In this document: positions 1 through 6,999 of the stretch, one piece after another
Numbering within the stretch: the first letter of the stretch is position 1
Layout: every line of letters starts with the position of its first letter
The notes under the pieces: generated by a model
The model's input: the letters and a program-made list of their open reading frames with translations, nothing else
Told to the model about the DNA's origin: nothing
The model's database searches: none
Assembly: GCA_003240735.1 (NCBI GenBank)
Contig: QFNE01000031.1
Location: 1 to 17,280, forward strand
Direction of reading: 5' to 3'
DNA: 17,280 nt
From: Paracoccus denitrificans
GTDB lineage: Bacteria; Pseudomonadota; Alphaproteobacteria; Rhodobacterales; Rhodobacteraceae
Position numbers and translations under genes: made by a program

Positions 1-30
1 GCGGAAGTTGAGGTTGTCACGATCAGAACA

Positions 31-90
31 CAGCGGATTCAAAATCCGCCGACGCAAGTCATGTCGGTTCGAGTCCGACCTCGGGTACCA
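31..90 (+). tRNA. 3' fragment of tRNA-Leu(CAA), candidate attachment-site scar
   Basis: The 3' two thirds of a class II tRNA are clear. The anticodon stem (33-37 with 45-49) closes a 7-base loop with anticodon CAA at 40-42. A long variable arm follows (51-53 with 58-60), then a T arm (63-67 with 75-79, loop TTCGAGT), the acceptor strand CTCGGGT (80-86), a discriminator A and CCA (88-90). A matching 5' acceptor strand (A/G-CCCGAG) and a D arm should lie in about 4-30, but neither is there and that sequence cannot pair. The gene therefore appears cut just before the anticodon stem. Integrases of islands that target tRNA genes leave exactly this kind of 3' duplicate at the far end, so the DNA before about 31 is probably an island end (inference). 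Other reading: a decayed tRNA pseudogene. Confidence 0.75.
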
Positions 91-98
91 CTTCTGCT

Positions 99-1412
99 CT
101 AAGCGGGCAGGGACAGTGTGACCTGCAAACCTCCGATTGATGCCTGATCAAGCGAAATGGTGCCGCCGTGCAGTGTCGCGAGGTCGGTGACAATCGCAAG
201 GCCAAGGCCGCTGCCAGACTGCCCAGCCTCGTCCAGTCGCACGCCGCGTGTCAAGGCGCGGATATGTTCGTTTTCCTGCATCCCCGGTCCGTCATCACTG
301 ATCTGCACGCGCAGTTGCCCGTCGCGGCACGCAGCATCGATCGTAACCCGGGTTGCCGCCCATTTGACCGCATTTTCCAACAGATTTCCCAGCATCTCTT
401 CGAGGTCCTGACGATCACCTGGAAAGGTCAGATCAGGTTCGCAGACCGTGTCGACCTGCAAATCCCGTTCAGCGATGGGACGGTTGAGGACGAGCAGGAG
501 ATCGTCCAGCACTTCTGCAACAGAAACCCGTTTTCCCGACATTCGGGTGGCCCCGGCGCTGCGTGCGCGGCGCAGATGCCAGCCGATCTGGCTGTCCATA
601 CGCTGAACCAGCGCTTGAGCTGGGTGATCGGGTGGCAGACTGTTCGACAATGCCGCAAGGGGCGTCTTCAACGAATGGGCCAGATTGCCCAGATGTTCAC
701 GCGCACGGGTCAGCGTTGCCTGGTTTTCCGCCGTCAGCGCGTTCAGTTCGGCGGCGATCGGGCGAAGCTCTGCCACCCGGGGCAGGGGCAGGGTTTCCAC
801 GCGGCCTTCCCGTATCTCACGGATGTTTCTGCCCATTGCCGTCAGACTGGAAAGGCCCGCACCAACCTGCAGAAAGATCGCCGCCATCAGACCCAATCCC
901 AGCACAACCAGCGAAATGACCAAGGGTCGGCGCACGCTGGCCTGCGCGGCGGAAATCTCGCTCCACGGCAGGGCCACGATCGCCAAAAACTGCGCATCGC
1001 TGTCGGGCAGGGTAAAAGTCTTTTTCCGCGCCAGCAGCAATTCTCCATCCGGACCAGTAATAGAAGATAGCGTCTTGCTGTCGCGCGGTTCCAGCAGGGA
1101 TGTATCAAACAATGACGGTGACCGGACGAGCGGCGTCGAGCCGCCGTTGATCTGCCAGTACCACCCCCCTAGCGGTAGGCGAAAACGCGGATCGGCGGGT
1201 TGCGCCGTCAAAGTGATCCCCGTGCCATCAATCTGAGCATTCGCGATCAGCGTGTCGGCAACCGCATCTGCGTCGGCGCTGTAACGGCTCGTTACGAACC
1301 CGGACAAGACCAGACTGATGGCGAAGTAGGCCACGACCAATGCCAAGGTCAGCCAGATCGCCGCCAAGCCCAACAATCGAAGACGTATCGAATCGCCGGG
1401 CAAACATCTCAC
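99..1412 (-). CDS. Two-component sensor histidine kinase (PhoQ/EnvZ-like)
   Basis: A 437-residue membrane sensor kinase. It has two membrane segments (about residues 13-38 and 163-185) around a periplasmic loop of about 120 residues with no recognisable domain, followed by a short HAMP-like linker (about 186-232). The dimerisation/phosphoacceptor helix carries His246 in GNLAHSLKTPLAAL. The ATPase domain shows the N box (LLENAVKWA, Asn347), the G1 box SDDGPGM (372-378) and the G2 box GSGLGLAIV (400-408). The start is a GTG at 1410-1412 that overlaps the TGA stop of the response regulator (GTGA), so the two are translationally coupled. It should phosphorylate that regulator. The HxxK-type H box and the PepSY-containing neighbour resemble systems that sense cations or cationic peptides, but the signal is unknown. 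Confidence 0.92.
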   Translation of the reverse strand: MRCLPGDSIRLRLLGLAAIWLTLALVVAYFAISLVLSGFVTSRYSADADAVADTLIANAQIDGTGITLTAQPADPRFRLPLGGWYWQINGGSTPLVRSPSLFDTSLLEPRDSKTLSSITGPDGELLLARKKTFTLPDSDAQFLAIVALPWSEISAAQASVRRPLVISLVVLGLGLMAAIFLQVGAGLSSLTAMGRNIREIREGRVETLPLPRVAELRPIAAELNALTAENQATLTRAREHLGNLAHSLKTPLAALSNSLPPDHPAQALVQRMDSQIGWHLRRARSAGATRMSGKRVSVAEVLDDLLLVLNRPIAERDLQVDTVCEPDLTFPGDRQDLEEMLGNLLENAVKWAATRVTIDAACRDGQLRVQISDDGPGMQENEHIRALTRGVRLDEAGQSGSGLGLAIVTDLATLHGGTISLDQASIGGLQVTLSLPA

Positions 1413-2074
1413 TTGGCGCCACCGCGAAGCAGATAGCCTTCGCCGCGCCGGGTCTCGATCAGACCGTCCCCGATCTTCTTGCGCAGGCGCCCGATGACGA
1501 CCTCGACCGAGCGGAAGTCGCGGTCCGTGTCGGCCTCGTACAGGTGATCAGACAGCTCGGTCCGCGACACGATTCGGTTCTGATGGTGAATGAGATAGGC
1601 GAGGATGCGCATTTCGAACGATGTGAGCTTAAGCGCGACACCATCGCGCGTCACCATATTCAGTTGCGTGTCATATCGCAGCGGTCCGGCCGAAAGGATC
1701 GACTTGGAATGGCCTGCCGCTCGCCGGACGAGGGTCTGCGCACGCAGGATCACTTCATCCAGACGGAACGGCTTAACTGCATAGTCATCCGCTCCGGCGC
1801 GGAACCCCGCAACCTTGTCGGTCCAGTCACCCCTGGCGGTCAAGATCAGCACCGGCAGGTCGATCCCCTGTTCGCGCCATCGCGTCAGCACGTCCAGCCC
1901 CGGCAGGCCGGGCAGCCCCAGATCCAACACGGCAACATCATATGTCTCGGTCGAGCCCAGAAATTCCCCCGTCTCGCCATCGGCTGCGATGTCGGGCGTG
2001 AAACCTGCGCCACGCATTGCGTCCGCGAGTTGGGCCGACAGGACGGGGTCATCCTCGACGATCAGGCATCGCAT
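1409..2074 (-). CDS. OmpR/PhoP-family response regulator
   Basis: A 221-residue response regulator with an N-terminal receiver domain. It has the acidic pocket Glu7-Asp8-Asp9, phosphoacceptor Asp51 in VAVLDLGLPG, Thr79 and Lys101 in the KPF motif. The C-terminal winged-helix DNA-binding domain (about 125-217) has the typical endings SVEVVIGRLRKKIG and IETRRGEGYLL. Its ATG shares one base with the TGA stop of the upstream PepSY gene (TGATG), and its own stop overlaps the kinase start by four bases, giving a tightly coupled three-gene operon. Likely targets include its own operon and the divergent secreted-protein gene, but no binding site is proven. Family-level assignment is secure; a specific name such as phoP or qseB is not justified. 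Confidence 0.95.
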   Translation of the reverse strand: MRCLIVEDDPVLSAQLADAMRGAGFTPDIAADGETGEFLGSTETYDVAVLDLGLPGLPGLDVLTRWREQGIDLPVLILTARGDWTDKVAGFRAGADDYAVKPFRLDEVILRAQTLVRRAAGHSKSILSAGPLRYDTQLNMVTRDGVALKLTSFEMRILAYLIHHQNRIVSRTELSDHLYEADTDRDFRSVEVVIGRLRKKIGDGLIETRRGEGYLLRGGAK

Positions 2075-2520
2075 CAGTCATCGTCCTTCTTGTTGGTCTT
2101 GCGCAGGCGTTCCAGATCACGGCCAGCGACCTCCAGAAAACGCCCATCCCGGGCGTCCATCCGCACCCGGACAACATCGCCTTCCGGGCCGAGCAGGCGG
2201 ATGTCATAGACCAACTGCACGCCGAGGTCTTCTTCGTTGTCGTTAGGTGCGGAAAGATCCACGGTCAGGACCCTGCCATCGTATCGTTGCGTCACGCGGC
2301 GCAGCACATTTTTGAGTGGCAAAACCTCAAATGTGGGGGCGGAGGGCGTGTTGATTTCATGGCGGTCGTCCCAATCATCGTCCCAAACAGGTGCCCGCGG
2401 TGATGCGTGGTGCGCAAAATCGCGCTCAGGCGCGGGGCCAGGGCGAAACCACAGCCAGCCGGTACCGATCAGGGCCAGCACGGCGAAGGCAATCAAAGCT
2501 GTCCAGCGCGGTCGCGTCAT
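2074..2520 (-). CDS. Membrane-anchored PepSY-domain protein
   Basis: A 148-residue protein with one N-terminal membrane segment (about residues 8-25), then a Trp/Asp/His-rich linker (about 35-55, with WDDDWDDRH) and a PepSY domain (about 67-131). The domain shows the family pattern of a helix (LKNVLRRVTQRYDG) followed by strands ending in VYDIRLLGPEG and VRVRMDARDGRFLEV. The C-terminus is highly charged (KTNKKDDD). PepSY domains are known as inhibitory or accessory domains outside the cytoplasm and are often encoded next to two-component systems, so this is a candidate accessory sensor for the downstream kinase (inference). I chose the ATG at 2518-2520 because the membrane segment follows directly. 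A longer version from 2586 would add residues unlike a signal anchor. Confidence 0.82.
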   Translation of the reverse strand: MTRPRWTALIAFAVLALIGTGWLWFRPGPAPERDFAHHASPRAPVWDDDWDDRHEINTPSAPTFEVLPLKNVLRRVTQRYDGRVLTVDLSAPNDNEEDLGVQLVYDIRLLGPEGDVVRVRMDARDGRFLEVAGRDLERLRKTNKKDDD

Positions 2521-2568
2521 GATCCATCCATATGGCAGGTTAGCCAAACCAAATCCAAACGCGTTGTT

Positions 2569-2590
2569 CGCGATCCGTTGCGGCATCGCG
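2569..2590. promoter_or_regulatory. Inverted repeat between divergent PepSY-type genes
   Basis: CGCGAT (2569-2574) and ATCGCG (2585-2590) form an inverted repeat with a 10-base spacer. It sits in the 121-base region between the leftward PepSY/regulator/kinase operon and the rightward secreted-protein gene. Its arms are short and could occur by chance. Its place in a shared promoter region makes it a candidate regulator site. No convincing -35/-10 pair could be assigned in this region. Confidence 0.25.
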
Positions 2591-2641
2591 GGCTATTGCT
2601 GATTCGTCCGGGGCCAATCCCGTTACGAAAGGACAGCATTC

Positions 2642-3547
2642 ATGCTTACGAAATTCAGAAGCTCAGTCGCAATTATTGCCTTGGGCGCCGCGGTCGTGTC
2701 GCCGTTGACCGTCATGGCGCAAACGGCGGCGCCCGCAGCGGGGGCACCAACCGCCGCGGCCCCAGCAAAAACCACGCCTGCAACGCCACCTGCGGCGGCC
2801 GCCCCCACGACCGCGGCGCCCGCAGACGCAAATATTACGAAGGCAACCGCTGCGCTGACCGATCTGGGTCTGACCGATGTCGAAGTGACCCCCCATCGCA
2901 AGGGCCAGTTGCGGGCAGACGCGAAGCTGGCGGACGGCAAGGAAGTTCGCGCCGGTTTCGACCGCGATGGTGTTCTGCGGATGCTGGCCACTGATGACGA
3001 TGACGACGCGCTGCCGGCGGAAATCGTCAACAAGCTGATTCCTGATGCCGTGCGTCAGTCTCCGATCTTCCCAGAGTTTGCGACCGTTTCCCGCGTCGGG
3101 CTTGGTGGCAAGGGCCTGATGATCGCCGGCGAAGACAAGAGTGGCGAGGACCTGCGCGCAGGCTTCACCCCGGATGGTCAGCTACAGCGCTTCGGGCGCG
3201 GCGATGATGACCGCATGCGCCCCGGGCCGAAGGGTGATCGCGATGGCGGGCCCAAGAAGGAACGGCATGGCAAACATGACCACCGTGGTCCGGGCGGCCC
3301 CGGTCCAGACGGTCGCGGTCCGGATGGCCCGCGTGGTCCCGGTGGTCCGGGAACGCCGCCTCCGCCGCCGGAACCGCTGGACGAAGCGGCGATTGAACAG
3401 GTGCTGACTGGCGCCGGCTACACCGAGGTTGACGACATCGAACGCGACGGTCCGCGCACCTTCGTTGAGGCAATCAATCAGGATGGGGAGAACGTGACTG
3501 TTGAAATCGGTCCGCGCGGCGACATCGTCCGCGAAACGGCTCGATAA
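2642..3547 (+). CDS. Secreted protein with PepSY-like repeats and Gly-Pro-rich linker
   Basis: A 301-residue exported protein. It has a signal peptide with likely cleavage after Ala26 (VMA/Q), then an Ala/Pro/Thr-rich tether (about 28-62). Three related segments of about 40 residues follow, at about 72-115, 146-185 and 255-298. Each has the pattern helix, then a strand, then D/E-G-x-x-V/L-R-A-G-F/I with a turn such as DRDG, TPDG or PRGD, which resembles PepSY half-domains. Between the second and third repeats is a collagen-like, His/Asp-rich, Gly-Pro-rich stretch (about 193-243). Acidic runs (DDDDD near 118-122 and GDDDR near 187-191) suggest cation binding (inference). The ribosome site AAGGA lies 8 bases before the ATG. 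It is divergent from an operon that also encodes a PepSY protein, so it is probably a target or partner of that system. Exact function unknown. Confidence 0.75.
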   Translation: MLTKFRSSVAIIALGAAVVSPLTVMAQTAAPAAGAPTAAAPAKTTPATPPAAAAPTTAAPADANITKATAALTDLGLTDVEVTPHRKGQLRADAKLADGKEVRAGFDRDGVLRMLATDDDDDALPAEIVNKLIPDAVRQSPIFPEFATVSRVGLGGKGLMIAGEDKSGEDLRAGFTPDGQLQRFGRGDDDRMRPGPKGDRDGGPKKERHGKHDHRGPGGPGPDGRGPDGPRGPGGPGTPPPPPEPLDEAAIEQVLTGAGYTEVDDIERDGPRTFVEAINQDGENVTVEIGPRGDIVRETAR

Positions 3548-3553
3548 AAAGAG

Positions 3554-3584
3554 GAAGGCCGGTCGCTATATTCGACCGGCCTTC
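3554..3584 (-). terminator. Bidirectional intrinsic terminator
   Basis: A perfect 12-base stem (GAAGGCCGGTCG, 3554-3565, with its complement at 3573-3584) encloses a 7-base loop. On the minus strand it is followed by CTCTTTTTA, a good T tract, so it ends the leftward gph/persulfide operon. On the plus strand the T tract is poor, but the stem also closes the secreted-protein gene six bases after its stop. Confidence 0.85.
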
Positions 3585-3608
3585 TGAATACAGTATGCGC
3601 CCGCAGCC

Positions 3609-4025
3609 TTAGCGGTTGTCCAGCAAAGGCCCGATACCCGACAGGTCATATCCCGCGTCAGCCGCGGTGGACAGGATCTGGTCCGTCCCCATCTGGCCCG
3701 CCTGTGTCATTGCCCAAAGCGTGGTCGAGCGGGTGCCAGAGCGACAGTAAGCGAGGGTTGGGCCGTCGGCCTGCGACAGAATATCCGCAAACGCATTCAC
3801 GTTCTCCTCGGTCAGTCGACCGGGCTGGAATGGGACATAGTGAAACGTCAGCCCGGCGGCCTCGGCGGCAGTGCGCATTGACTGACTGTCCAGGCGGTCA
3901 CCGACTTCTTCGTCAGGACGGTTGTCGATGATGGTGGTAAAACCTGCCGCGCGCAGAGCGTCTAGATCCTCAATTTCGATCTGAGGGGCCACCGACAAGG
4001 TCGGTGTGAGTTGACGCAAATCCAT
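3609..4025 (-). CDS. DUF442/TIGR01244-family phosphatase or sulfurtransferase (Blh N-domain-like)
   Basis: A 138-residue protein of the DUF442 family, known as the N-terminal half of the beta-lactamase-hydrolase-like protein Blh, which handles persulfides. The active-site loop CRSGTR (Cys94 to Arg99) is of the rhodanese/dual-specificity-phosphatase type, and the N-terminal part has the family pattern GFTTIIDNRPDEE (about 28-40). In Blh this domain is fused to a metallo-beta-lactamase domain. Here the two are separate neighbouring genes with an 11-base gap, the metallo-hydrolase first. The ribosome site AGGA is well placed before the ATG. It likely acts in the cytoplasm, passing sulfane sulfur to or from the upstream enzyme (inference from Blh). 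A terminator follows closely. Confidence 0.85.
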   Translation of the reverse strand: MDLRQLTPTLSVAPQIEIEDLDALRAAGFTTIIDNRPDEEVGDRLDSQSMRTAAEAAGLTFHYVPFQPGRLTEENVNAFADILSQADGPTLAYCRSGTRSTTLWAMTQAGQMGTDQILSTAADAGYDLSGIGPLLDNR

Positions 4026-4036
4026 GAAATATGTCC

Positions 4037-4909
4037 TTATTTCAACACGTTCAAAGGAACTTTAAGAAAGCATCGACCCTGGGCGTCAGGTTCCGGCATA
4101 CGACCGCCGCGCATGTTGACCTGCAGGGAAGGGATGATCAGCCGAGGTGCGGCTAATGTTGCGTCGCGTGCCGTTCGCATCGATACAAACTCTTCGCCGG
4201 AACGTTCGGAACCGACATGGATGTTCTGTTCCTTCTGCGCCTTGACCGTTGTCTGCCACTGATAATCATCACGCCCGTCGGGAAGATAGTCATGGCCAAC
4301 GAAAATCCGCGTCTCATCCGGCAGGGACAGGATCTTCTGGATTGACGCAAACAGCGCCTCGGCCGAGCCACCCGGAAAATCGCAGCGCGCCGTGCCAAAA
4401 TCGGGCATGAACAGCGTGTCACCAACGAACGCCGCATCCCCGATGATATAGGTCACGCACGCCGGAGTATGTCCCGGCGTCGCCAACACCTGACCGCGCA
4501 ACCCGCCGATCTGAAAGGTATCGCCCTCAGCAAACAGTCGGTCGAACTGGCTACCGTCGCGTTGAAACTGGGTGCCTTCGTTGAAGATCTTGCCGAATGT
4601 GTCCTGAACGGTCGTGATCTGGTCGCCAATGGCAATCTTGCCGCCCGACCGCTCCTGTAGATAGGGCGCCGCCGACAGGTGGTCGGCGTGGACGTGGGTT
4701 TCCAGAAGCCATTCGGTCTGCCAACCACGCTCGGTCAGGACAGCCGAGATGGCGTCGGCGCTGCGCGTGTCTGTCCGTCCCGACGCATAGTCGAAATCCA
4801 GAACCGAGTCGATGACCGCGCACGCGTCGCTGTCCGGATCGCGGACCACGTAAGATATGGTGTTCGTGGCCTGGTCAAAGAAACCGTAGACCTCGGGCGA
4901 TGCGGACAT
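4037..4909 (-). CDS. Metallo-beta-lactamase-fold persulfide-dioxygenase-like hydrolase
   Basis: A 290-residue protein of the ETHE1/Blh type. Metal ligands are visible in THVHADHLSA (His72, His74, Asp76, His77), PGHTP (His147), VGDTLFMPDFGTARCDFPGG (Asp164 region) and VGHDY (His206). The GTARCDFPGG segment is typical of persulfide dioxygenases, which oxidise glutathione persulfide to sulfite with iron and oxygen. It lies just upstream of a DUF442 gene, recreating the Blh pair. I start it at the ATG 4907-4909 because GGAG lies 7 bases before it. An ATG six bases earlier would be too close to that site. A 40-base gap separates it from gph, so the three may be one transcript. Confidence 0.88.
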   Translation of the reverse strand: MSASPEVYGFFDQATNTISYVVRDPDSDACAVIDSVLDFDYASGRTDTRSADAISAVLTERGWQTEWLLETHVHADHLSAAPYLQERSGGKIAIGDQITTVQDTFGKIFNEGTQFQRDGSQFDRLFAEGDTFQIGGLRGQVLATPGHTPACVTYIIGDAAFVGDTLFMPDFGTARCDFPGGSAEALFASIQKILSLPDETRIFVGHDYLPDGRDDYQWQTTVKAQKEQNIHVGSERSGEEFVSMRTARDATLAAPRLIIPSLQVNMRGGRMPEPDAQGRCFLKVPLNVLK

Positions 4910-4949
4910 GATCATTCTCCTTCACGCCAGCATCGCATTTACGCCCGCC

Positions 4950-5615
4950 TTAGTCCACGACCGAGAAGTGCCGCTCGACTAACGGAGGAAGCTCATGGAA
5001 GTCCGAAAACGTCGCCGAATGGTAAAGATCCTCGATCTTTGACTTCCTGTATCCCTCGGTAAACAGAAGAAATTTTACGCCTGCATTCTGTGCGCAAGCC
5101 GCGTCGAACTCACTGTCGCCGACAAATGCGCCGACGCCGCCAAGTTCGTGAAACGCACCCAGCAACGGCGCTGCATCCGGTTTCCGGACGGGCAGGCTGT
5201 CACCGGCGATGACGACCCCAAAAAGATGCGCGATCCCAAAGTTTTGCAGCACGGCCTGGGTCGGCGCCATGGGTTTGTTCGTGCAGATGCCCAGCGGATG
5301 ACCGCGATCAGCCAAAAGCCGCAGCGCCTCGATCACGCCCGGATAGAGCCGCGTCAGTCCAGAACCTTCGCCGTAGGCCACGATGAACTCGTTGACCAAC
5401 CTGGGACGATCAGCTTGATTCAGATCGGTCTCGGCGATGATTTTTTGCCACAGCATATCTACGCCGCCGCCGATGAAGCTGCGCACGATTTCAAGCGTCA
5501 ACGGCTGGATACCATGCGCGGCCAGCACATCGTTGGCTGCGCGGTGCAGATCGGGCGCGCTGTCGATCAGCGTGCCATCAAGGTCAAAAACGACGGGATA
5601 AAGATGTTGGGTCAT
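4950..5615 (-). CDS. gph: Phosphoglycolate phosphatase (HAD family)
   Basis: A 221-residue HAD hydrolase of the phosphoglycolate phosphatase group. It shows motif I DLDGTLIDS (Asp11, Asp13), an alpha-helical cap with the family sequence SFIGGGVDMLW, motif II CTNK (Thr112-Asn113), motif III Lys145 in RKP and motif IV GDSEFD (166-171). It would remove the phosphate from 2-phosphoglycolate, a salvage product of DNA repair or Rubisco oxygenation. Related HAD enzymes have other substrates, so the substrate is likely rather than certain. I prefer the ATG at 5613-5615, since DGTL begins 12 residues in, as is usual. A GTG at 5660 would add 15 residues. The ribosome site is weak. It sits first in a possible operon with the persulfide enzymes, behind an AT-rich palindrome. 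Confidence 0.85.
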   Translation of the reverse strand: MTQHLYPVVFDLDGTLIDSAPDLHRAANDVLAAHGIQPLTLEIVRSFIGGGVDMLWQKIIAETDLNQADRPRLVNEFIVAYGEGSGLTRLYPGVIEALRLLADRGHPLGICTNKPMAPTQAVLQNFGIAHLFGVVIAGDSLPVRKPDAAPLLGAFHELGGVGAFVGDSEFDAACAQNAGVKFLLFTEGYRKSKIEDLYHSATFSDFHELPPLVERHFSVVD

Positions 5616-5679
5616 CCCAACGTCATTCAGTTCCGGCGGGGCCAAGTCAAGGCCCGCCACAAAGATCGATAATTACATA

Positions 5680-5696
5680 ATACTGATTATCAGTAT
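5680..5696. promoter_or_regulatory. 17-base AT-rich palindrome, likely operator of the gph/persulfide operon
   Basis: ATACTGAT-T-ATCAGTAT is a perfect inverted repeat with 8-base arms and a single central base, in the 100 bases between the pobA stop and the gph start. A one-base loop cannot form a terminator hairpin, so a protein-binding site is the better reading. On the minus strand it overlaps a near-consensus -10 hexamer TATACT (5692-5697), although no good -35 is seen. It partly resembles a 7-1-7 Fur-type site and also suits an ArsR- or other dimeric repressor. The regulator is unknown. Confidence 0.55.
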
Positions 5697-5715
5697 ACCG
5701 CATATGCCCATACCC

Positions 5716-6882
5716 TTAGTAAGGCAGACCCACGTAATTCTCTGCAAGCGCCGTTTGTGCAGCCTCCGACGACGCCAGGTATTCGACCTCGACGCCTTGC
5801 ATCCGCGACAGAAAATCTCCTTCGTCCGGGAAACGGTGCAGCATCCGGGTCATCGACCAGGAAAACCGCGACGCTTTCCAAACCCGAGCCAGAGCCGTCT
5901 GCGAATAACCGGCCAGCATTTCCGGGTTTCCTGAATACTGAGCGATCAGCGCCCGGCTCAGATAGTAGACATCAGAGGCCGCCAAGTTCAGCCCTTTCGC
6001 GCCGGTCGGTGGCACGATGTGGGCCGCGTCCCCGGCAAGATGCAGACGTCCCCAGCTCATCGGTTCGGAAATGAAGCTGCGCAGCGGCGCGATGCTTTTC
6101 TCGATACTCGGCCCTGTGACCAGCACGTCCGCAAGATGCTGCGGCAGACGACGACGCAGTTCGTCCCAGAACAAATCATCTGACCACTGTTCAGGCTTAT
6201 CGCTTAGCGGGACCTGAAGGTAATGTCGTGAGAGGTTCGCGTTGCGCATTGAACAAAGCGCGAAGCCCCGCTCATGTCCCGAATAGACCAGCTCATCCGC
6301 CACAGGCGGCGTTTGGGCCAGAATGCCTAGCCAACCGAAGGGATAAACATGCTCATACTCGCGACGCAGGCCAGCCGGGATGGTGTTGCGGCTGACGCCA
6401 TGGAATCCGTCACAGCCTGCGATATAGTCGCAATCGATGCGGCGACCCTGTCCGTCGTAGGTGAACGTTACATAAGGCGCGTCCGTATCGGCGTCATGGA
6501 TCTCGACGTCTTCGGCGTCGTGAAAGATAGGCGCGTCGATCTGATCCAAGGCGTCGTAGAGGTCGTGTGTCACCTCGGTCTGGCCGTAGATCATGACCGA
6601 CTTGCCCGTCAGGCGTTTGAAATCGATATGAACAGTCGTGCCATGGGACGTGATGATTGTCCCGTCATGAACGAATCCTTGGGCATCCATCCGCGCCCCG
6701 ACGCCGTTTTCACGCAGAAGATCGCACAACCCCTGCTCCAGCACACCGGCGCGGATACGTGACAGGACATATTCCCGGCTCCGACGTTCCAGAACGACTG
6801 CATCGACCCCTGCCCGCCGAAGCAGCAACGTTAAAAGCAGCCCCGACGGTCCTCCGCCGATGATACACACCTGATGCCGCAT
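5716..6882 (-). CDS. pobA: 4-hydroxybenzoate 3-monooxygenase
   Basis: A 388-residue flavoprotein hydroxylase, close to the 394 of the Pseudomonas enzyme. It shows the FAD-binding GGGPSG at 9-14, the CDGFHGVSR (DG) motif at about 157-165 and the second FAD motif AGDAAHIVPPTGAKGLN at about 283-299. Substrate-site residues known from the family are recognisable: Tyr200 in VYSGHERGFAL, the SMRNANLSRHY segment, and a tyrosine near the end (Tyr383). It converts 4-hydroxybenzoate, NADPH and oxygen to protocatechuate in the cytoplasm. I start it at the ATG 6880-6882, which has a purine-rich AGGAGGGGG upstream. The ATG at 6903 lies inside that ribosome site's surroundings. pobR is just upstream in the same direction. 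No protocatechuate ring-cleavage genes are in view. Confidence 0.94.
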   Translation of the reverse strand: MRHQVCIIGGGPSGLLLTLLLRRAGVDAVVLERRSREYVLSRIRAGVLEQGLCDLLRENGVGARMDAQGFVHDGTIITSHGTTVHIDFKRLTGKSVMIYGQTEVTHDLYDALDQIDAPIFHDAEDVEIHDADTDAPYVTFTYDGQGRRIDCDYIAGCDGFHGVSRNTIPAGLRREYEHVYPFGWLGILAQTPPVADELVYSGHERGFALCSMRNANLSRHYLQVPLSDKPEQWSDDLFWDELRRRLPQHLADVLVTGPSIEKSIAPLRSFISEPMSWGRLHLAGDAAHIVPPTGAKGLNLAASDVYYLSRALIAQYSGNPEMLAGYSQTALARVWKASRFSWSMTRMLHRFPDEGDFLSRMQGVEVEYLASSEAAQTALAENYVGLPY

Positions 6883-6929
6883 ATTCTTGATCCCCCTCCT
6901 CATTTCCCGCCACGGAAATCTGCGTGCCG

Positions 6930-6944
6930 GAACTTGGGAAGTTC
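6930..6944. promoter_or_regulatory. Palindrome in the pobR-pobA intergenic region
   Basis: GAACTT-GGG-AAGTTC is a perfect inverted repeat with 6-base arms, about 50 bases before the pobA start. It lies between pobR and pobA, where a pobA promoter and a PobR site would be expected. AraC-family regulators more often bind direct repeats, so this may belong to another regulator. Confidence 0.35.
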
Positions 6945-6999
6945 GCGCAGCTTCTCAATTAAAGGAATGGATCAGTCACCAAAAGACTTGGACAAATCG

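Noticed and set aside
168..1070. A 300-residue open frame on the plus strand opposite the sensor kinase
   Set aside because: It lies wholly antisense to a kinase with all catalytic boxes intact, has no recognisable motif, and its composition is that of a GC-rich shadow frame.
2541..2562. Tandem CCAAA-like words near the divergent promoter as a regulator box
   Set aside because: The words are too short and irregular to support a response-regulator binding site.
3300..3370. GC-rich GGTCCGGG-type DNA repeats suspected of being a repeat array or CRISPR
   Set aside because: They are short, imperfect and in frame, encoding the Gly-Pro-rich linker of the secreted protein.
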